Notes: generated by a model from the sequence alone, not told the origin. Positions 9,337 to 18,348 are shown, numbered from the stretch's first letter. The stretch is 59,900 nt of DNA from Herminiimonas sp. (GCA_028292665.1 JAQGLW010000163.1:1-59900); one strand, 5' to 3'. Translations and numbers: made by a program.

Positions 9337-9857
9337 GGCGTGTAGGGCCTCAATGAAGTGGATGGCTGCGATCCGGCAGGCAAGTCTTTTTTCTGGCCGG
9401 TGCGCTTATCTTCGGAAGCGACGAAAGCGCCGATCAGCAGTAGCGGAAGAATGACCGCGGCAAGCTTGATGCCGCCGGACGCCGGTTCGGGCGGCGCGCC
9501 GTACGCGTTTTCGCCGCGCGTGCCGGGGATGAACCAGAACATCAGGTTGACGACCGGCACCAGCAGCAGCAACGCCAGCCAGCCGCCGACATTGAAATCA
9601 TGGGCGCGCTTGACGGTCAGCAGCATGAAAAAGATCGGCAGAAAACAGTAAAACAGCAAAACGCTGACGACGATATAGAGCAGGCGTCCCAGGCTGCCGG
9701 ACAGCATCAATCCATAGCCGGCCAGCAGCATGAACAGGAAAGCTCCCGCCACCGCGCCCAATGAATAGACGATGTAACGAGCGCGCCCGAGGCGGCCGCG
9801 CAGCGAAAAAAGCCTTGAGCGAGGCGGCTGTGCGCCGTCGAGAGCGGCCGCTGTCAT
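9333..9857 (-). CDS. DUF805 membrane protein, 174 aa
   Basis: A small inner-membrane protein with the DUF805 signatures FSLRGRLGRARYIVYSL and KRAHDFNVGGW. Four or so hydrophobic segments follow (for example AGAFLFMLLAGYGL, LLYIVVSVLLFYCFL, LALLLLVPVVNLMFWF, LAAVILPLLLIGAF), then a polar tail. I chose the ATG at 9857 because it forms an ATGA overlap with the TadE stop, like its neighbours; an ATG four codons upstream is also possible. The function of DUF805 proteins is unknown. Its position ties it to the Tad cluster. Confidence 0.85.
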   Translation of the reverse strand: MTAAALDGAQPPRSRLFSLRGRLGRARYIVYSLGAVAGAFLFMLLAGYGLMLSGSLGRLLYIVVSVLLFYCFLPIFFMLLTVKRAHDFNVGGWLALLLLVPVVNLMFWFIPGTRGENAYGAPPEPASGGIKLAAVILPLLLIGAFVASEDKRTGQKKDLPAGSQPSTSLRPYTP

Positions 9858-10597
9858 GGTCCGATCCATTTTCCGGGATCCTTGAACGGGCTTTGCATGC
9901 GCACTACCGCCTCCGACGTGATGGGGATACGATATTCGTCGGCGATGCCGGTGCAGCGCTTGCCGGCGGAACCGCCGCCGTCGGAAGCCAGCATGTCAGC
10001 TGCGGTGTTGCCCACGGTCGGCGTGGCGGGCGGATCGATGACCAGGTTGTAAATCAGCTTGTTGAGGATCGGCACCGCCATCTTGTAGCAATAGGTCACC
10101 CGCACCTTGAGAAGATTGGCATCCTGGATGTTCATGCCGCCGCCGGGGATGTCGGTATCGCGATACATCAGGTTATCGTTCGGGATCTCGTCGCCCGACT
10201 CGGATTTGTCCTGATAGGCGCTCAATGCCGAGCTGGTCGGATTGACGATCGTGATCAAGGTTAATTTAGGATCGGTGACCTGCTGATTGGCCAGTTTCCA
10301 TGCATTCTTGAGCAACTCCAGATTGCGGTCGCCGCCGGTGCTGCCGCTGTGAGTGAACAACGGCATCATGCCCGCCGTCAGGCCGTCCACGATCGCCGAC
10401 ATGGCGCCGTTGTTCAAGGCGCCCTGGCGCGTCGCTGAAAAAGTTGCGTAGTTCAGGGTCGTCTTGGTTTGATAAATGAAGCCGAACTGGATCGCGCCAA
10501 GGATCAGCAACGCCAGAATCGGGAACACATAAATGTATTCCGCGATCGCTTGCCCGCTCTGGCGCTGCTTTCCGTGTCTGGCATGGCGATTCATCAT
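9854..10597 (-). CDS. TadE-like pseudopilin, 247 aa
   Basis: The N-terminus carries a type IVb prepilin-like signal: GQAIAEYIYVFPIL, with Gly at the expected cleavage site and Glu at +5, then a hydrophobic helix (LALLILGAIQFGFIY). The rest is a periplasmic domain. A Tad prepilin peptidase would be expected to process it. The start overlaps the stop of the TPR gene (ATGATG; 10597 or 10594 both possible) and its stop overlaps the DUF805 start. A longer upstream frame has no support. It is one of several minor pilin-like proteins in this cluster. Confidence 0.85.
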   Translation of the reverse strand: MMNRHARHGKQRQSGQAIAEYIYVFPILALLILGAIQFGFIYQTKTTLNYATFSATRQGALNNGAMSAIVDGLTAGMMPLFTHSGSTGGDRNLELLKNAWKLANQQVTDPKLTLITIVNPTSSALSAYQDKSESGDEIPNDNLMYRDTDIPGGGMNIQDANLLKVRVTYCYKMAVPILNKLIYNLVIDPPATPTVGNTAADMLASDGGGSAGKRCTGIADEYRIPITSEAVVRMQSPFKDPGKWIGP

Positions 10598-11088
10598 TTT
10601 TGGGCATCGCGCGGAGCGGATGAGGTTGCGCGTGCGGAGCGGCTCAAGCCTTCCAGCGGAATTTTTTCCATCGCATTGATCAGGGCTTCGATCTTGGCAT
10701 GCAGCGGATTGTCGGGCGTGGACAAGTCGTAAGCCTGGATGAAGGCGGCCCACGCTTCGCGCAGCCGCACCACGCCGATGTTGTGCCACGCGCGCGAGTC
10801 GCCGCTATTGAGCATCAACGCTTTCTGATAGGCTTGCGTTGCCTGTTCCGGCCGGTTGGTGCGCGCGTACAGGTTGCCGAGATAAAACCAGGTTTCCGCA
10901 TCGTTCGGCACCGCGCGCGTTAGCCCCAGCAGCAGTTTCTCGGCCCGCTCGTCTTCGCTGCCGGCGTAAGCCGCCTGAGCTTCGCGCCGCATTTCGTAAA
11001 GATTGCCCGGTGCCGAGGGCAGCATCGCACAAGCGCTCGAAAGCAACAGCGGCAGCAACGATAGCAGGCGGCGCGTGGACAGTTTCAT
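10594..11088 (-). CDS. TPR lipoprotein of the Tad cluster (TadD-like), 164 aa
   Basis: ATG at 11088 is preceded by GGAGG with a seven-base spacer and overlaps the DUF192 stop (ATGA). The N-terminus is a lipoprotein signal ending in the lipobox LSSAC. Then come tetratricopeptide repeats (about 45-130: AEKLLLGLTRAVPNDAETWF, YLGNLYARTNRPEQATQAYQ and a third unit). TadD proteins are TPR lipoproteins that help place the Tad secretin in the outer membrane, and this gene is in the right context, though it is short. The C-terminus is Ser/Ala-rich. Confidence 0.85.
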   Translation of the reverse strand: MKLSTRRLLSLLPLLLSSACAMLPSAPGNLYEMRREAQAAYAGSEDERAEKLLLGLTRAVPNDAETWFYLGNLYARTNRPEQATQAYQKALMLNSGDSRAWHNIGVVRLREAWAAFIQAYDLSTPDNPLHAKIEALINAMEKIPLEGLSRSARATSSAPRDAQK

Positions 11089-11438
11089 GCGCAGACCTCC
11101 TGCCATCTGAGATAGTCGCCTTCTTTCAGATCGATGCCGGCCAGCGTTCCGGGCGCAAGTTCCAGCGTGCTGCTCGCCGGCAGACTGCCCGCCAGTCGAG
11201 AGGGCGCGAGTCCCTTCACCATTTTGCGCACTTGTCCGCGGCTGTCGAGGAAGGCGAGGTCCAGCGGATAGCCGATGCCTACCGTATGCACCAGACGGCA
11301 GGCATCGATCAGCATGCCTTCGCCAGCCTGCAGTGCAGGCCGTCCCAGCAATCCGCGCGTTCTCTCCCAAGGGCTGATGGCGCGCCAGACGCGCGGCACC
11401 AGACACTGGTCCTGGCAGTAGATCGCACCGAGTTTCAC
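11085..11438 (-). CDS. DUF192 family protein, 117 aa
   Basis: The GTG start overlaps the TadC stop as GTGA. The sequence shows the DUF192 core: WERTRGLLGRPALQAGEGML, DACRLVHTVGIGYPLDLAFL and VLELAPGT-like TLELAPGTLAGIDLKEGD. The family is small, often exported, of unknown function. This copy has no evident signal peptide, unlike many relatives. It sits between TadC and the TPR lipoprotein with overlaps at both ends, so it is a true member of the operon. Confidence 0.88.
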   Translation of the reverse strand: MKLGAIYCQDQCLVPRVWRAISPWERTRGLLGRPALQAGEGMLIDACRLVHTVGIGYPLDLAFLDSRGQVRKMVKGLAPSRLAGSLPASSTLELAPGTLAGIDLKEGDYLRWQEVCA

Positions 11439-12322
11439 AGCATGCCTTCTTGCATGAATTTGACGACGATCGGAAAGGCGAGCACGATGAACGTGACCGG
11501 AAAAATGAAGGCGATCAGCGGAAGAATCAGCTTGACCGGCGCTTCCATCGCGAGCTTCTCGGCGCGCTGGAAGCGCTCGATGCGGCGCTGTTGCGCCTGT
11601 ATGCGCAACGCCGCTCCGACGCTGGCGCCCATTTTTTCGGCCTGGATTACAGTGCCGACGAAGCTGGTGATGGCCTTCATGTTCAGCCGGTTTTCCATGC
11701 GGCGCAGCGCATCGGCGCGCGGCACGCCGGCCCGCAGGTCGCGCGTGATCATCTGGAATTCGTTGCGCAGCGCGCCGGCCGGTCCCTTGTCCATCGCCTG
11801 CTTGATTGCGCCGGTCAGGTTGAGTCCGGCTTCCACTGCCATGGTGATGAAGTCGAGATAGACCGGCAGTGCCTTGAGAATTTCCTTTTCGCGCCGTTTG
11901 CGTACGTCGCCAAGCCATATCTGCGGATAATAATTGCCGAGCAGGGTGAGGCCGACCAGAATCCACGGCGAGAAATTGTCCAGCGCTTGCAGCGAGAACG
12001 CGGTCAGTCCGAATGCGACAATCGTCGAGAAAATCCGCACTGCGTAATACTGCTCCGCAGTCAGCATGTAGCCGACGCCGGTTTCCTGCAGACGCTTGTG
12101 GGCCTTTTCCAGCCAGGCCGGCGGCAGGCGCGAACAAAAGTGATATTCGATGAAGGTGATCACCGGCCACGACATCCGCAGTACCGGCGGCAGCGGGTCC
12201 ATGTATTCCCTTTCCTCCTTCGGCACCTCGGCCTTCAGCCTGGATACGCTGTAGCTCACCAGCAGAACGGATATGCCGGTCGCAACGCCAATGATGAGAG
12301 CAATAAAGGAAGTCGAAAGCAT
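11435..12322 (-). CDS. tadC: Tad inner-membrane platform protein TadC
   Basis: This 295-residue protein of the type II secretion F (GspF) domain family is the second platform subunit of the Flp pilus motor. Hydrophobic segments occur at the N-terminus (FIALIIGVATGISVLLVSYS), near 95-135, and at the C-terminus (LILPLIAFIFPVTFIVLAFP). Between them is the cytoplasmic F domain with LPVYLDFITMAVEAGLNLTG. It follows TadB after 12 bases, the usual tadB-tadC pairing. Confidence 0.95.
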   Translation of the reverse strand: MLSTSFIALIIGVATGISVLLVSYSVSRLKAEVPKEEREYMDPLPPVLRMSWPVITFIEYHFCSRLPPAWLEKAHKRLQETGVGYMLTAEQYYAVRIFSTIVAFGLTAFSLQALDNFSPWILVGLTLLGNYYPQIWLGDVRKRREKEILKALPVYLDFITMAVEAGLNLTGAIKQAMDKGPAGALRNEFQMITRDLRAGVPRADALRRMENRLNMKAITSFVGTVIQAEKMGASVGAALRIQAQQRRIERFQRAEKLAMEAPVKLILPLIAFIFPVTFIVLAFPIVVKFMQEGML

Positions 12323-12334
12323 CAGGTTTCCCGG

Positions 12335-13186
12335 TTAGACGTCGATCGTGGTGATTTTGCGAATGACCAGGTAACCGATGGTGATCATGACCAGAATCAC
12401 CGTCAGTGTCGCCCAGCCGAACAGGGTGGTGAACATGGTTCCCATTGCCTTCGGTTCGATCCAGTTGAGCGCGGCCATCATCAGCAGCGGCAGGCAGGAC
12501 ATGATCAGCCCCTGCATTTTCCCCTGTGCGGTAAGGCTGCGGATCTTGCCTTCCATCGTGGCTTTCTCGCGCAGCGTGTTGGACAGCGACTCCAGCATTT
12601 CGGCCAGGTTGCCGCCCACCTCGCGCGAAATGCGCAAGCCCGAAATGACCAGGGAAAAGTCTTGCAGCGGGTTGCGTTTTTCCATGTTGACCAGTGCCGT
12701 GTCGAAATCGACACCGAGACGCTGCTCGCGCAGCATCAGTTCGAATTCCTGGCTGAGCGGCGGTTTCTGCTCCTTGATCATCGATTCCAGCGCCACATTC
12801 AGGCTGGCGCCGGCGCGCATCGCGCCGGAAACCATCAGCAGCGCGTCGGGCAGCTGTTCTTCAAACTGCTTGAGCCGTCGGGTGGACAGGCTCTTGATGT
12901 AATACTTGGGCAGGACGAGCGTGGCGACGGCGGCGAATGTGACGAACACCGGGTTGCCTGTGAACACCCACACCAGTGTCGGCAGCAAGACCAGCGCGAC
13001 CACGTTGTAATAAAATATTTTGGCCGGATCGAGGAAAATGAACATGTCCGCCAGCGTGGTCCGGGTCGAGGTTTCAAGCTCGGATCGCTGGCGCTGCAGA
13101 ACCACGCGCACGCCCTGCATGGCAATCCAGATTGCCATGAATGCGGCGACCAGCGCGATCGCCAATATCAGTCCCAGGGTATTCAC
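12335..13186 (-). CDS. tadB: Tad inner-membrane platform protein TadB
   Basis: A 283-residue GspF-type protein. It has an N-terminal membrane segment, two more around 60-95, the F domain with LPDALLMVSGAMRAGASLNV and FSLVISGLRISREVGGNLAE, and two C-terminal segments. It should work with TadC as the membrane platform that couples the TadA ATPase to pilin assembly. The start is GTG overlapping the tadA stop (GTGA). Confidence 0.95.
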   Translation of the reverse strand: MNTLGLILAIALVAAFMAIWIAMQGVRVVLQRQRSELETSTRTTLADMFIFLDPAKIFYYNVVALVLLPTLVWVFTGNPVFVTFAAVATLVLPKYYIKSLSTRRLKQFEEQLPDALLMVSGAMRAGASLNVALESMIKEQKPPLSQEFELMLREQRLGVDFDTALVNMEKRNPLQDFSLVISGLRISREVGGNLAEMLESLSNTLREKATMEGKIRSLTAQGKMQGLIMSCLPLLMMAALNWIEPKAMGTMFTTLFGWATLTVILVMITIGYLVIRKITTIDV

Positions 13187-14847
13187 AGTCGTTTATCCTG
13201 CGATGCAAACATGTTGAAGTCGATTTCCAGGCCGCGGCTGGCCAGTTCTTCGTAGAACTCGGGAATCTGGCCGGTGGCGATATGCTGGCCGCGCACCTTG
13301 CCGTCCGGTCCGAAACCTTCCCGTTTGTAGAGGAAAATATCCTGCAGCTGGATGACGTCTCCCTCCATCCCGGTGATCTCGGTGACGTGGGTGATCTTGC
13401 GCGTGCCGCAAGCGAAGCGGTTTTGCTGGACGATGAACTTGATCGCCGACGCGATCTGTTCGCGGATCGCCCGCACCGGCAAATCCATTCCCGCCATCAT
13501 CACCATCACTTCGATACGCGCCAGGCAGTCGCGCGGCGTATTGGCGTGGGCGGTGGTAAGAGAGCCGTCATGGCCGGTATTCATCGCGGTCAGCATGTCG
13601 AGCGCTTCGCCGCCGCGGCACTCGCCGACCACGATCCGGTCCGGGCGCATGCGCAGACAGTTCTTGACCAGGTCGCGAATACTTACCAGGCCCTTGCCTT
13701 CGGCGTTGGCCGGTCGCGATTCAAGACCCACCAGGTTGGGCTGGCTCAATTGCAATTCGGCCGCGTCTTCCACCGTGACGATACGTTCGTCCTTCGGAAT
13801 GTAATTCGACATCACGTTGAGCAGGGTGGTCTTGCCGGAACCGGTGCCGCCGGAGATGATGATGTTGGCCTTCTGCTCCACCACGGTCCTCAGGAAATTG
13901 AGCATCAGCGGCGTCATCGAGCCGAAGCGCACCAGATCTTCACCGACCATCTTTTTCTTGGAAAATTTGCGGATGGTGATGTTGGCGCCCTTCAGCGCCA
14001 GCGGAGGAATCACGGCATTGACGCGGGAGCCGTCTTTCAGGCGTGCATCCACCATCGGCGAACTTTCATCGATGCGGCGCCCGATCGGCGTGACGATCCG
14101 TTCGATCGCGCTGATCACCGACTGGTTGCTGGTAAACGTGATATCCGATTTCTGCAATTGACCTTTGCGTTCGACGAAGATTTCATCGTAACTATTGACC
14201 ATGATTTCCGACACCGACTCGTCCGCGAGCAGGTCTTCCAGCGGGCCGAGGCCGACCACTTCATCCAGTACGCGCTTCACCAGCACTGCGCGGTCCAGAT
14301 GCGGCGGAATGGTTTTATCGCCGGCGACGAGTTCCTGCAGCATCGCGCGCGTGTTTTCGCGCAATTCCTCTTCGCTCTGGCGATTGACATCGACGCGCCG
14401 CAAATCCATTTGCTTGATCAACTGCGCATGCAGGCCTTTGAGCACCGCAGTCGTTTCCGCCCTTTCGGCCGGATTGCTTTCTGCCGGCTCCTGTTCGACC
14501 GGCGCTGCAGGAGCGGGGACCGGTTCTGCGGCGACGGCTTCGGGAGCATCCTGCTCGATGTCGAGCACGGCAAGAATGTAGTCGCAGATATTGATCTCGT
14601 CGCCCGGTTTGAGCGGTCCGTACAGGTCCGGCACTTTCTTGCCATTGACTTTGGTGCCGGCCGATGCGCCATGGTCTTCCACATAAACGCCGTCCTTGCG
14701 GCGATGGATCGTGGCATGCTTGCGCCCGACCGACCAGCCTTGCAGCATGATGCGGTTTTCATCGCTTTTGCCGACGGAACAACTGTCGATGGTGCATTCT
14801 TCTTCGGTGCGCTGGCCCTTGGGCGTGGTGACGGCGATATGCAGCAT
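13183..14847 (-). CDS. tadA: Tad pilus ATPase TadA/CpaF with N-terminal FHA domain
   Basis: This 554-residue hexameric secretion ATPase powers Flp pilus assembly. Residues about 20-95 form a forkhead-associated domain (VGKSDENRIML, SVGRKHATIHRR, GTKVNGKK), which in other proteins binds phosphothreonine. A Pro/Ala/Glu linker (about 100-130) leads to the CpaF ATPase: LADESVSEIMVNSYDEIFVE, Walker A GGTGSGKT at 333-340, TVEDAAELQL, and the Walker B/His box region RPDRIVVGECRGGEALDML. Plain TadA proteins lack the FHA part, so this is a fusion version. It stands nine bases after the secretin gene and overlaps tadB. Confidence 0.96.
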   Translation of the reverse strand: MLHIAVTTPKGQRTEEECTIDSCSVGKSDENRIMLQGWSVGRKHATIHRRKDGVYVEDHGASAGTKVNGKKVPDLYGPLKPGDEINICDYILAVLDIEQDAPEAVAAEPVPAPAAPVEQEPAESNPAERAETTAVLKGLHAQLIKQMDLRRVDVNRQSEEELRENTRAMLQELVAGDKTIPPHLDRAVLVKRVLDEVVGLGPLEDLLADESVSEIMVNSYDEIFVERKGQLQKSDITFTSNQSVISAIERIVTPIGRRIDESSPMVDARLKDGSRVNAVIPPLALKGANITIRKFSKKKMVGEDLVRFGSMTPLMLNFLRTVVEQKANIIISGGTGSGKTTLLNVMSNYIPKDERIVTVEDAAELQLSQPNLVGLESRPANAEGKGLVSIRDLVKNCLRMRPDRIVVGECRGGEALDMLTAMNTGHDGSLTTAHANTPRDCLARIEVMVMMAGMDLPVRAIREQIASAIKFIVQQNRFACGTRKITHVTEITGMEGDVIQLQDIFLYKREGFGPDGKVRGQHIATGQIPEFYEELASRGLEIDFNMFASQDKRL

Positions 14848-14856
14848 GCTGGACCC

Positions 14857-16149
14857 TTAATCGATGATGTCTTGATTGCTCAGTTTGCGTTCGAAGCGTT
14901 CGCGGATATCCATGCTTTTTTCGAGACGCTCGCGATTGATGGTGGAAGCCGGATCGGTAATCGTCGGCGTGACCAGGATTACCAGGTCGGTGCGGCCCGA
15001 CTTGAAATTATCGGAACGGAACAGGCGGCCGAGCACCGGAATGTTGCTGATTCCCGGAACCCTGGTTGTATCGTTCGACATGTCGGTGTTGACCAGTCCC
15101 GACATCACGATGGTCTCGCCGTTCTTCACGTTGACTTCGGTTTCCGACTGCCGGGTGAGAAAGCCCGGGATGCCCTGCACCGACACCGATGAATCGATGC
15201 TGCTGATTTCGGTCTTGACCGAAGCCATGATGTTGCCCTGATCGTCCGCTACCGGTTTGATCGAGAGCCGGACGCCGTAATCCTTGAATTCCACCGAGCC
15301 GCCGCCGAGCGAGGAAATGGCCGGAAGAGGGATTTGGCCGCCGGCCAGGAACTTCGCCTCGCCGCCGCTGCGGGCGCTGAGTTCCGGCTCGGCCAGCATG
15401 TAGGCGTCGCCGTTGTTCTTGGCGATATTGATGGTGGTGCTGATCAGGCTGGAAATGCCGAGATAGGTGAGCAGTCCGCTGTTCGGCACCGGCAATATGC
15501 CTTTCAACGGGCCCTGGGTTTGCGGACGGTCGGTGCCGAAATTGCCCGAGAAGCCAACCTTGGGGCCGTCAAACGAGCCCGGCCATTGCAGGCCGATGTT
15601 GTCCAGCAAGGACTTTTTCATTTCGATGATCTGCACTTTCATGTAGACCATTTTCTTCATCGAGACTTCTTCTTCGCGCACCAGGCTGGCCGCCTGCGGA
15701 TACATTCTCACCGCAGTCGCGATGCGCTGCAGGTTTTCCTTGCTGGCCGTGCCGCTGATGATGACGTTCGTTCCCACCGGAGTAATCTGGATGCCGGGAA
15801 TATCCTTGAGCAGGGCGCTCACGTTGCGATTCGCATCGCCGGCATCACGCGGACTGATGCGCACGGTGTAGACGGTTTTGCGGTTTTTGTCGGACCAGAT
15901 TACCAGTGAAGAATCGCCGACGGCTTCGGCAATCAGCAGCAGTTCCTTGTTATCCAGGACCGAGGTGCTGAACAACTTGCCGTTGCCGACCGCGATGCGC
16001 TGGATTTTATCCACCGGAAGGATTTTCACCTCTCCGACGAACAGCTGGATTTCACCGCTTCTTGTTTCAGCCGGTTTGTCCTGCGCATGCACTACGCCGG
16101 AGAAAGCCAGGAAACACCAGGAACAGATTATGAGGAGGCGTGTAAGCAT
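14857..16149 (-). CDS. rcpA: Tad outer-membrane secretin RcpA/CpaC
   Basis: This 430-residue secretin forms the outer-membrane channel for the Flp pilus. It has a signal peptide (about 1-22, ending VVHAQ), a pilus-type N-terminal domain (LFVGEVKILPVDKIQRIAVG), a BON-like/N1 segment (NVSALLKDIPGIQITPVG) and the secretin core (about 180-400) with VEFKDYGVRLSIKPVADDQG and PVLGRLFRSDNFKSGRTDL. Length matches RcpA/CpaC. It lies 13 bases after the CpaB gene, the normal cpaB-cpaC order. Confidence 0.95.
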   Translation of the reverse strand: MLTRLLIICSWCFLAFSGVVHAQDKPAETRSGEIQLFVGEVKILPVDKIQRIAVGNGKLFSTSVLDNKELLLIAEAVGDSSLVIWSDKNRKTVYTVRISPRDAGDANRNVSALLKDIPGIQITPVGTNVIISGTASKENLQRIATAVRMYPQAASLVREEEVSMKKMVYMKVQIIEMKKSLLDNIGLQWPGSFDGPKVGFSGNFGTDRPQTQGPLKGILPVPNSGLLTYLGISSLISTTINIAKNNGDAYMLAEPELSARSGGEAKFLAGGQIPLPAISSLGGGSVEFKDYGVRLSIKPVADDQGNIMASVKTEISSIDSSVSVQGIPGFLTRQSETEVNVKNGETIVMSGLVNTDMSNDTTRVPGISNIPVLGRLFRSDNFKSGRTDLVILVTPTITDPASTINRERLEKSMDIRERFERKLSNQDIID

Positions 16150-16162
16150 TATTTTCTCTATC

Positions 16163-17245
16163 TCACTTTGATGACTTGGCGGCTGCAGGGCTGTTGCCGA
16201 GGCCGAGCTTAAGAAGTTGGCTCAAATTGTCCGGCAACCCGGCCGCTGCCGGCGCTGCGGCTGCGGCGGCGGAACCATCGGCAGCAGGCATCGCAGGACC
16301 GAAGCCCGGCGGCAGCGCCACGTTGATCGCGGGTGCCACCGCATCGCCGTTTGCCTTGCCGCCGATGATGTATTCAACATATGCCGGCGAATAGGAAGCA
16401 TCGCGCTGCGGTTTTGCAACGGCGGCTCGTTTTGCCCGCTCGCGTATGTCGTCGAGAAGGTTGGCCGTATTGACCGAGTCGAAATCCACTGTCTGCTTGT
16501 CGTTTTCATTGCGTAGTACTGCACGAATCTTTCCGAGTTCAGTGGCCAGCACCAGGCGGGCTGCCTGCGTCGGCGTGACTTCCAGCGTGAAATTGCTGTA
16601 GCTGACCTTGCGCCGCTCCGCCGAACCCTGCGATGCCGGATCGTCGTGAGTGACCTTCTGCCCGGTCGCGAGAACCTTTACCTGATCGAGGAAGGGAACG
16701 ACCGTCTGGCCGCCCGGTGTCTGGCCGCGTGCCGGGTCACCGCTGCTGCTCAGCACCAGCATCAAGTCCACCAGGTTGCCCGGCTCCACCATGTGTGAAA
16801 CGGAATTGATTTCATCGACGTTGATCGTCATCGCGCGCTTGCCCGGCTTCAGCGTGCCGGAGAAATCCGCGTAGACTTCCCGTATGTCGGCCTTGCGCAA
16901 CGGCTTTCCTCTTTCCACCTGGCGTATCAGCGCCTGGCCTTTCAGCGCATCGAACTGCTCGACGGTGATGGTGTCTTCGGAAATGAAGTCGGCCGGCACA
17001 TTGCGCGACGCAACCAGGCTTTGGTCGAGCAGGGTGCCGGGCGGCAGACGCCTGGTGGGCACCACCACCGCGATGGTGGCGCCCTTGTCCTGTTGGGCTC
17101 GTGCCGTGACTTCGGCTTCGATGCTCTGCTCCTTGTGTTTCAGATATTGCAGGGTCAGCCAGGTGGTCAGCAAGCTCAACACGATGGCTACGATAAGCAT
17201 CAACCATGTTTTGTTGATCTTTATATTGGGGCGTTGGATTTTCAA
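16163..17245 (-). CDS. cpaB: Flp pilus assembly protein CpaB/RcpC
   Basis: A 360-residue periplasmic protein anchored by an N-terminal helix (LMLIVAIVLSLLTTWLTLQY). It has an SAF domain (about 52-120: IAVVVPTRRLPPGTLLDQSL) and the CpaB C-domain with MVEPGNLVDLMLVL and AARLVLATELGKIRAVLRNE. The tail is Ala/Pro-rich. The frame begins with TTG at 17245 after GGGTCATATAAC; no better ATG exists upstream of the membrane helix, so I accept TTG. A 75-base gap separates it from the pilin-like gene, the largest gap inside the Tad set. Confidence 0.92.
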   Translation of the reverse strand: MKIQRPNIKINKTWLMLIVAIVLSLLTTWLTLQYLKHKEQSIEAEVTARAQQDKGATIAVVVPTRRLPPGTLLDQSLVASRNVPADFISEDTITVEQFDALKGQALIRQVERGKPLRKADIREVYADFSGTLKPGKRAMTINVDEINSVSHMVEPGNLVDLMLVLSSSGDPARGQTPGGQTVVPFLDQVKVLATGQKVTHDDPASQGSAERRKVSYSNFTLEVTPTQAARLVLATELGKIRAVLRNENDKQTVDFDSVNTANLLDDIRERAKRAAVAKPQRDASYSPAYVEYIIGGKANGDAVAPAINVALPPGFGPAMPAADGSAAAAAAPAAAGLPDNLSQLLKLGLGNSPAAAKSSK

Positions 17246-17320
17246 GTTATATGACCCTGCCTAAAAGTAATGTTAGTCTTCTGGTTTCTGCTGCCGAAAG
17301 CAATTTCGCCGCTGCGCCGA

Positions 17321-17626
17321 TCAGTTGAAGGACACGTCCACCGGCCAATCCGGTTTTTTCAAATCAAGGCACTTGTCTACCGTTACCGTGGCCGATACGC
17401 CGGCCGCTCCTGCGCTTTTGGTAATGAAGCAGTTGGGCATTGAAGAGATCGATATCGCATACGAGTAGTCGGTGTAATAATTCTGGATCGCTGCGGCCAG
17501 TTTTTGTATCGGAGGATCGTCGCCGGTTACCAGCACCAGCACGCCGACCATCAGCACCACCAGGTACTCGATCAGCGATTGACCCCTCATCCGGCGCCGC
17601 AATGACATGGGCGCGTTCATGCTCAT
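17321..17626 (-). CDS. Type IVb pilin-like protein, 101 aa
   Basis: The product has the prepilin-like motif RGQSLIEYLVVLMVGVLVLV: Gly at the cleavage point, Glu at +5, Tyr at +6 and a hydrophobic helix. The short mature domain has two Cys (PNCFIT and VDKCLDL) that may form a disulphide. It differs from the main Flp pilin at 20880-21170 in having this Cys pair and no Ala/Thr-rich tail. It overlaps the upstream gene by four bases (ATGA). It is probably a minor pilin, but no named subfamily is assigned. Confidence 0.8.
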   Translation of the reverse strand: MSMNAPMSLRRRMRGQSLIEYLVVLMVGVLVLVTGDDPPIQKLAAAIQNYYTDYSYAISISSMPNCFITKSAGAAGVSATVTVDKCLDLKKPDWPVDVSFN

Positions 17627-18339
17627 GGCTTGTCCACCAGGTTGGCCAGCACATTAGTGCTGCTGCCGCTGCGGGTAATGACAAGATTGGCTTCGGCCAG
17701 CCCGCGTTTCATGATCAGCGTGATGCCCGGCCCGTTTTTAGTCGTCATTTGATAGCTGTTCACCGCTTGCCATCCCTGATCGCCTAGAGTCTGGCGATAA
17801 AAACCGGCATTCGTCTCCGCCGAAAACGAATTGCTCAACAATAGCGTGCGCGCGGTCTTGCCATCGTCCCTGTGCTCGATGTCGTTGATGATCGTGCTGC
17901 CCGACATCATCGGCAGCGCCTTGTCGGATGAAATGATGCGCGTCTGATCGGGCGCCTGCGTTGCGCTCAACAGACCGGTGGATCCATTGTTTCCGGCGGC
18001 CTGCACCTGTACCGTGAAAAAGCATTTACCACGAACCACTGCGATGGTTTGCCATGGATCGACCGTATATTCGAGCGGCGCCGCACTCGCGGTTGCGGCG
18101 CTCCAGGCCTGGCGGTAAAAGGCGAGAACATCGGCAGGCTTTTGTTCGCTATCAAAGCGCTTGACGCTCATCGGCACGCCGTTATAGATCATGTAGGGCG
18201 CCACCCACTGCACCCTCGCTTTGGGTTCCGGAAAATCCGGGCAGTCCATTTCCCTGGCCATCAACTCGCCGGACAGCGAGACGAACAAAGCCGCTCCGAT
18301 AAGCCACCGCCTGCCGCTTGTAAAAAGAGTTCTAGTCAT
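17623..18339 (-). CDS. Exported protein of unknown function in the Tad cluster, 238 aa
   Basis: A likely signal peptide (RRWLIGAALFVSLSGELMA, cleavage near 28) is followed by a globular domain with Cys (CPDFPEP, KCFFTVQV). No lipobox, membrane segment or known catalytic motif is seen. The gene is coupled to the pilin-like gene by ATGA and lies nine bases after a TadE-like gene, so it is part of the operon. It contains two similar-looking parts: VLAFYRQAWSAATA near residue 80 and NAGFYRQTLGDQGWQAV near 190. A duplicated fold is possible. A periplasmic pilus accessory protein is the best guess. Confidence 0.8.
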   Translation of the reverse strand: MTRTLFTSGRRWLIGAALFVSLSGELMAREMDCPDFPEPKARVQWVAPYMIYNGVPMSVKRFDSEQKPADVLAFYRQAWSAATASAAPLEYTVDPWQTIAVVRGKCFFTVQVQAAGNNGSTGLLSATQAPDQTRIISSDKALPMMSGSTIINDIEHRDDGKTARTLLLSNSFSAETNAGFYRQTLGDQGWQAVNSYQMTTKNGPGITLIMKRGLAEANLVITRSGSSTNVLANLVDKP

Positions 18340-18348
18340 CGCGGCATC

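Noticed and set aside
13141-15192. 683-codon plus-strand frame opposite tadA and rcpA
   Set aside because: Shadow frame; the minus strand holds clear tadA and rcpA with all motifs.
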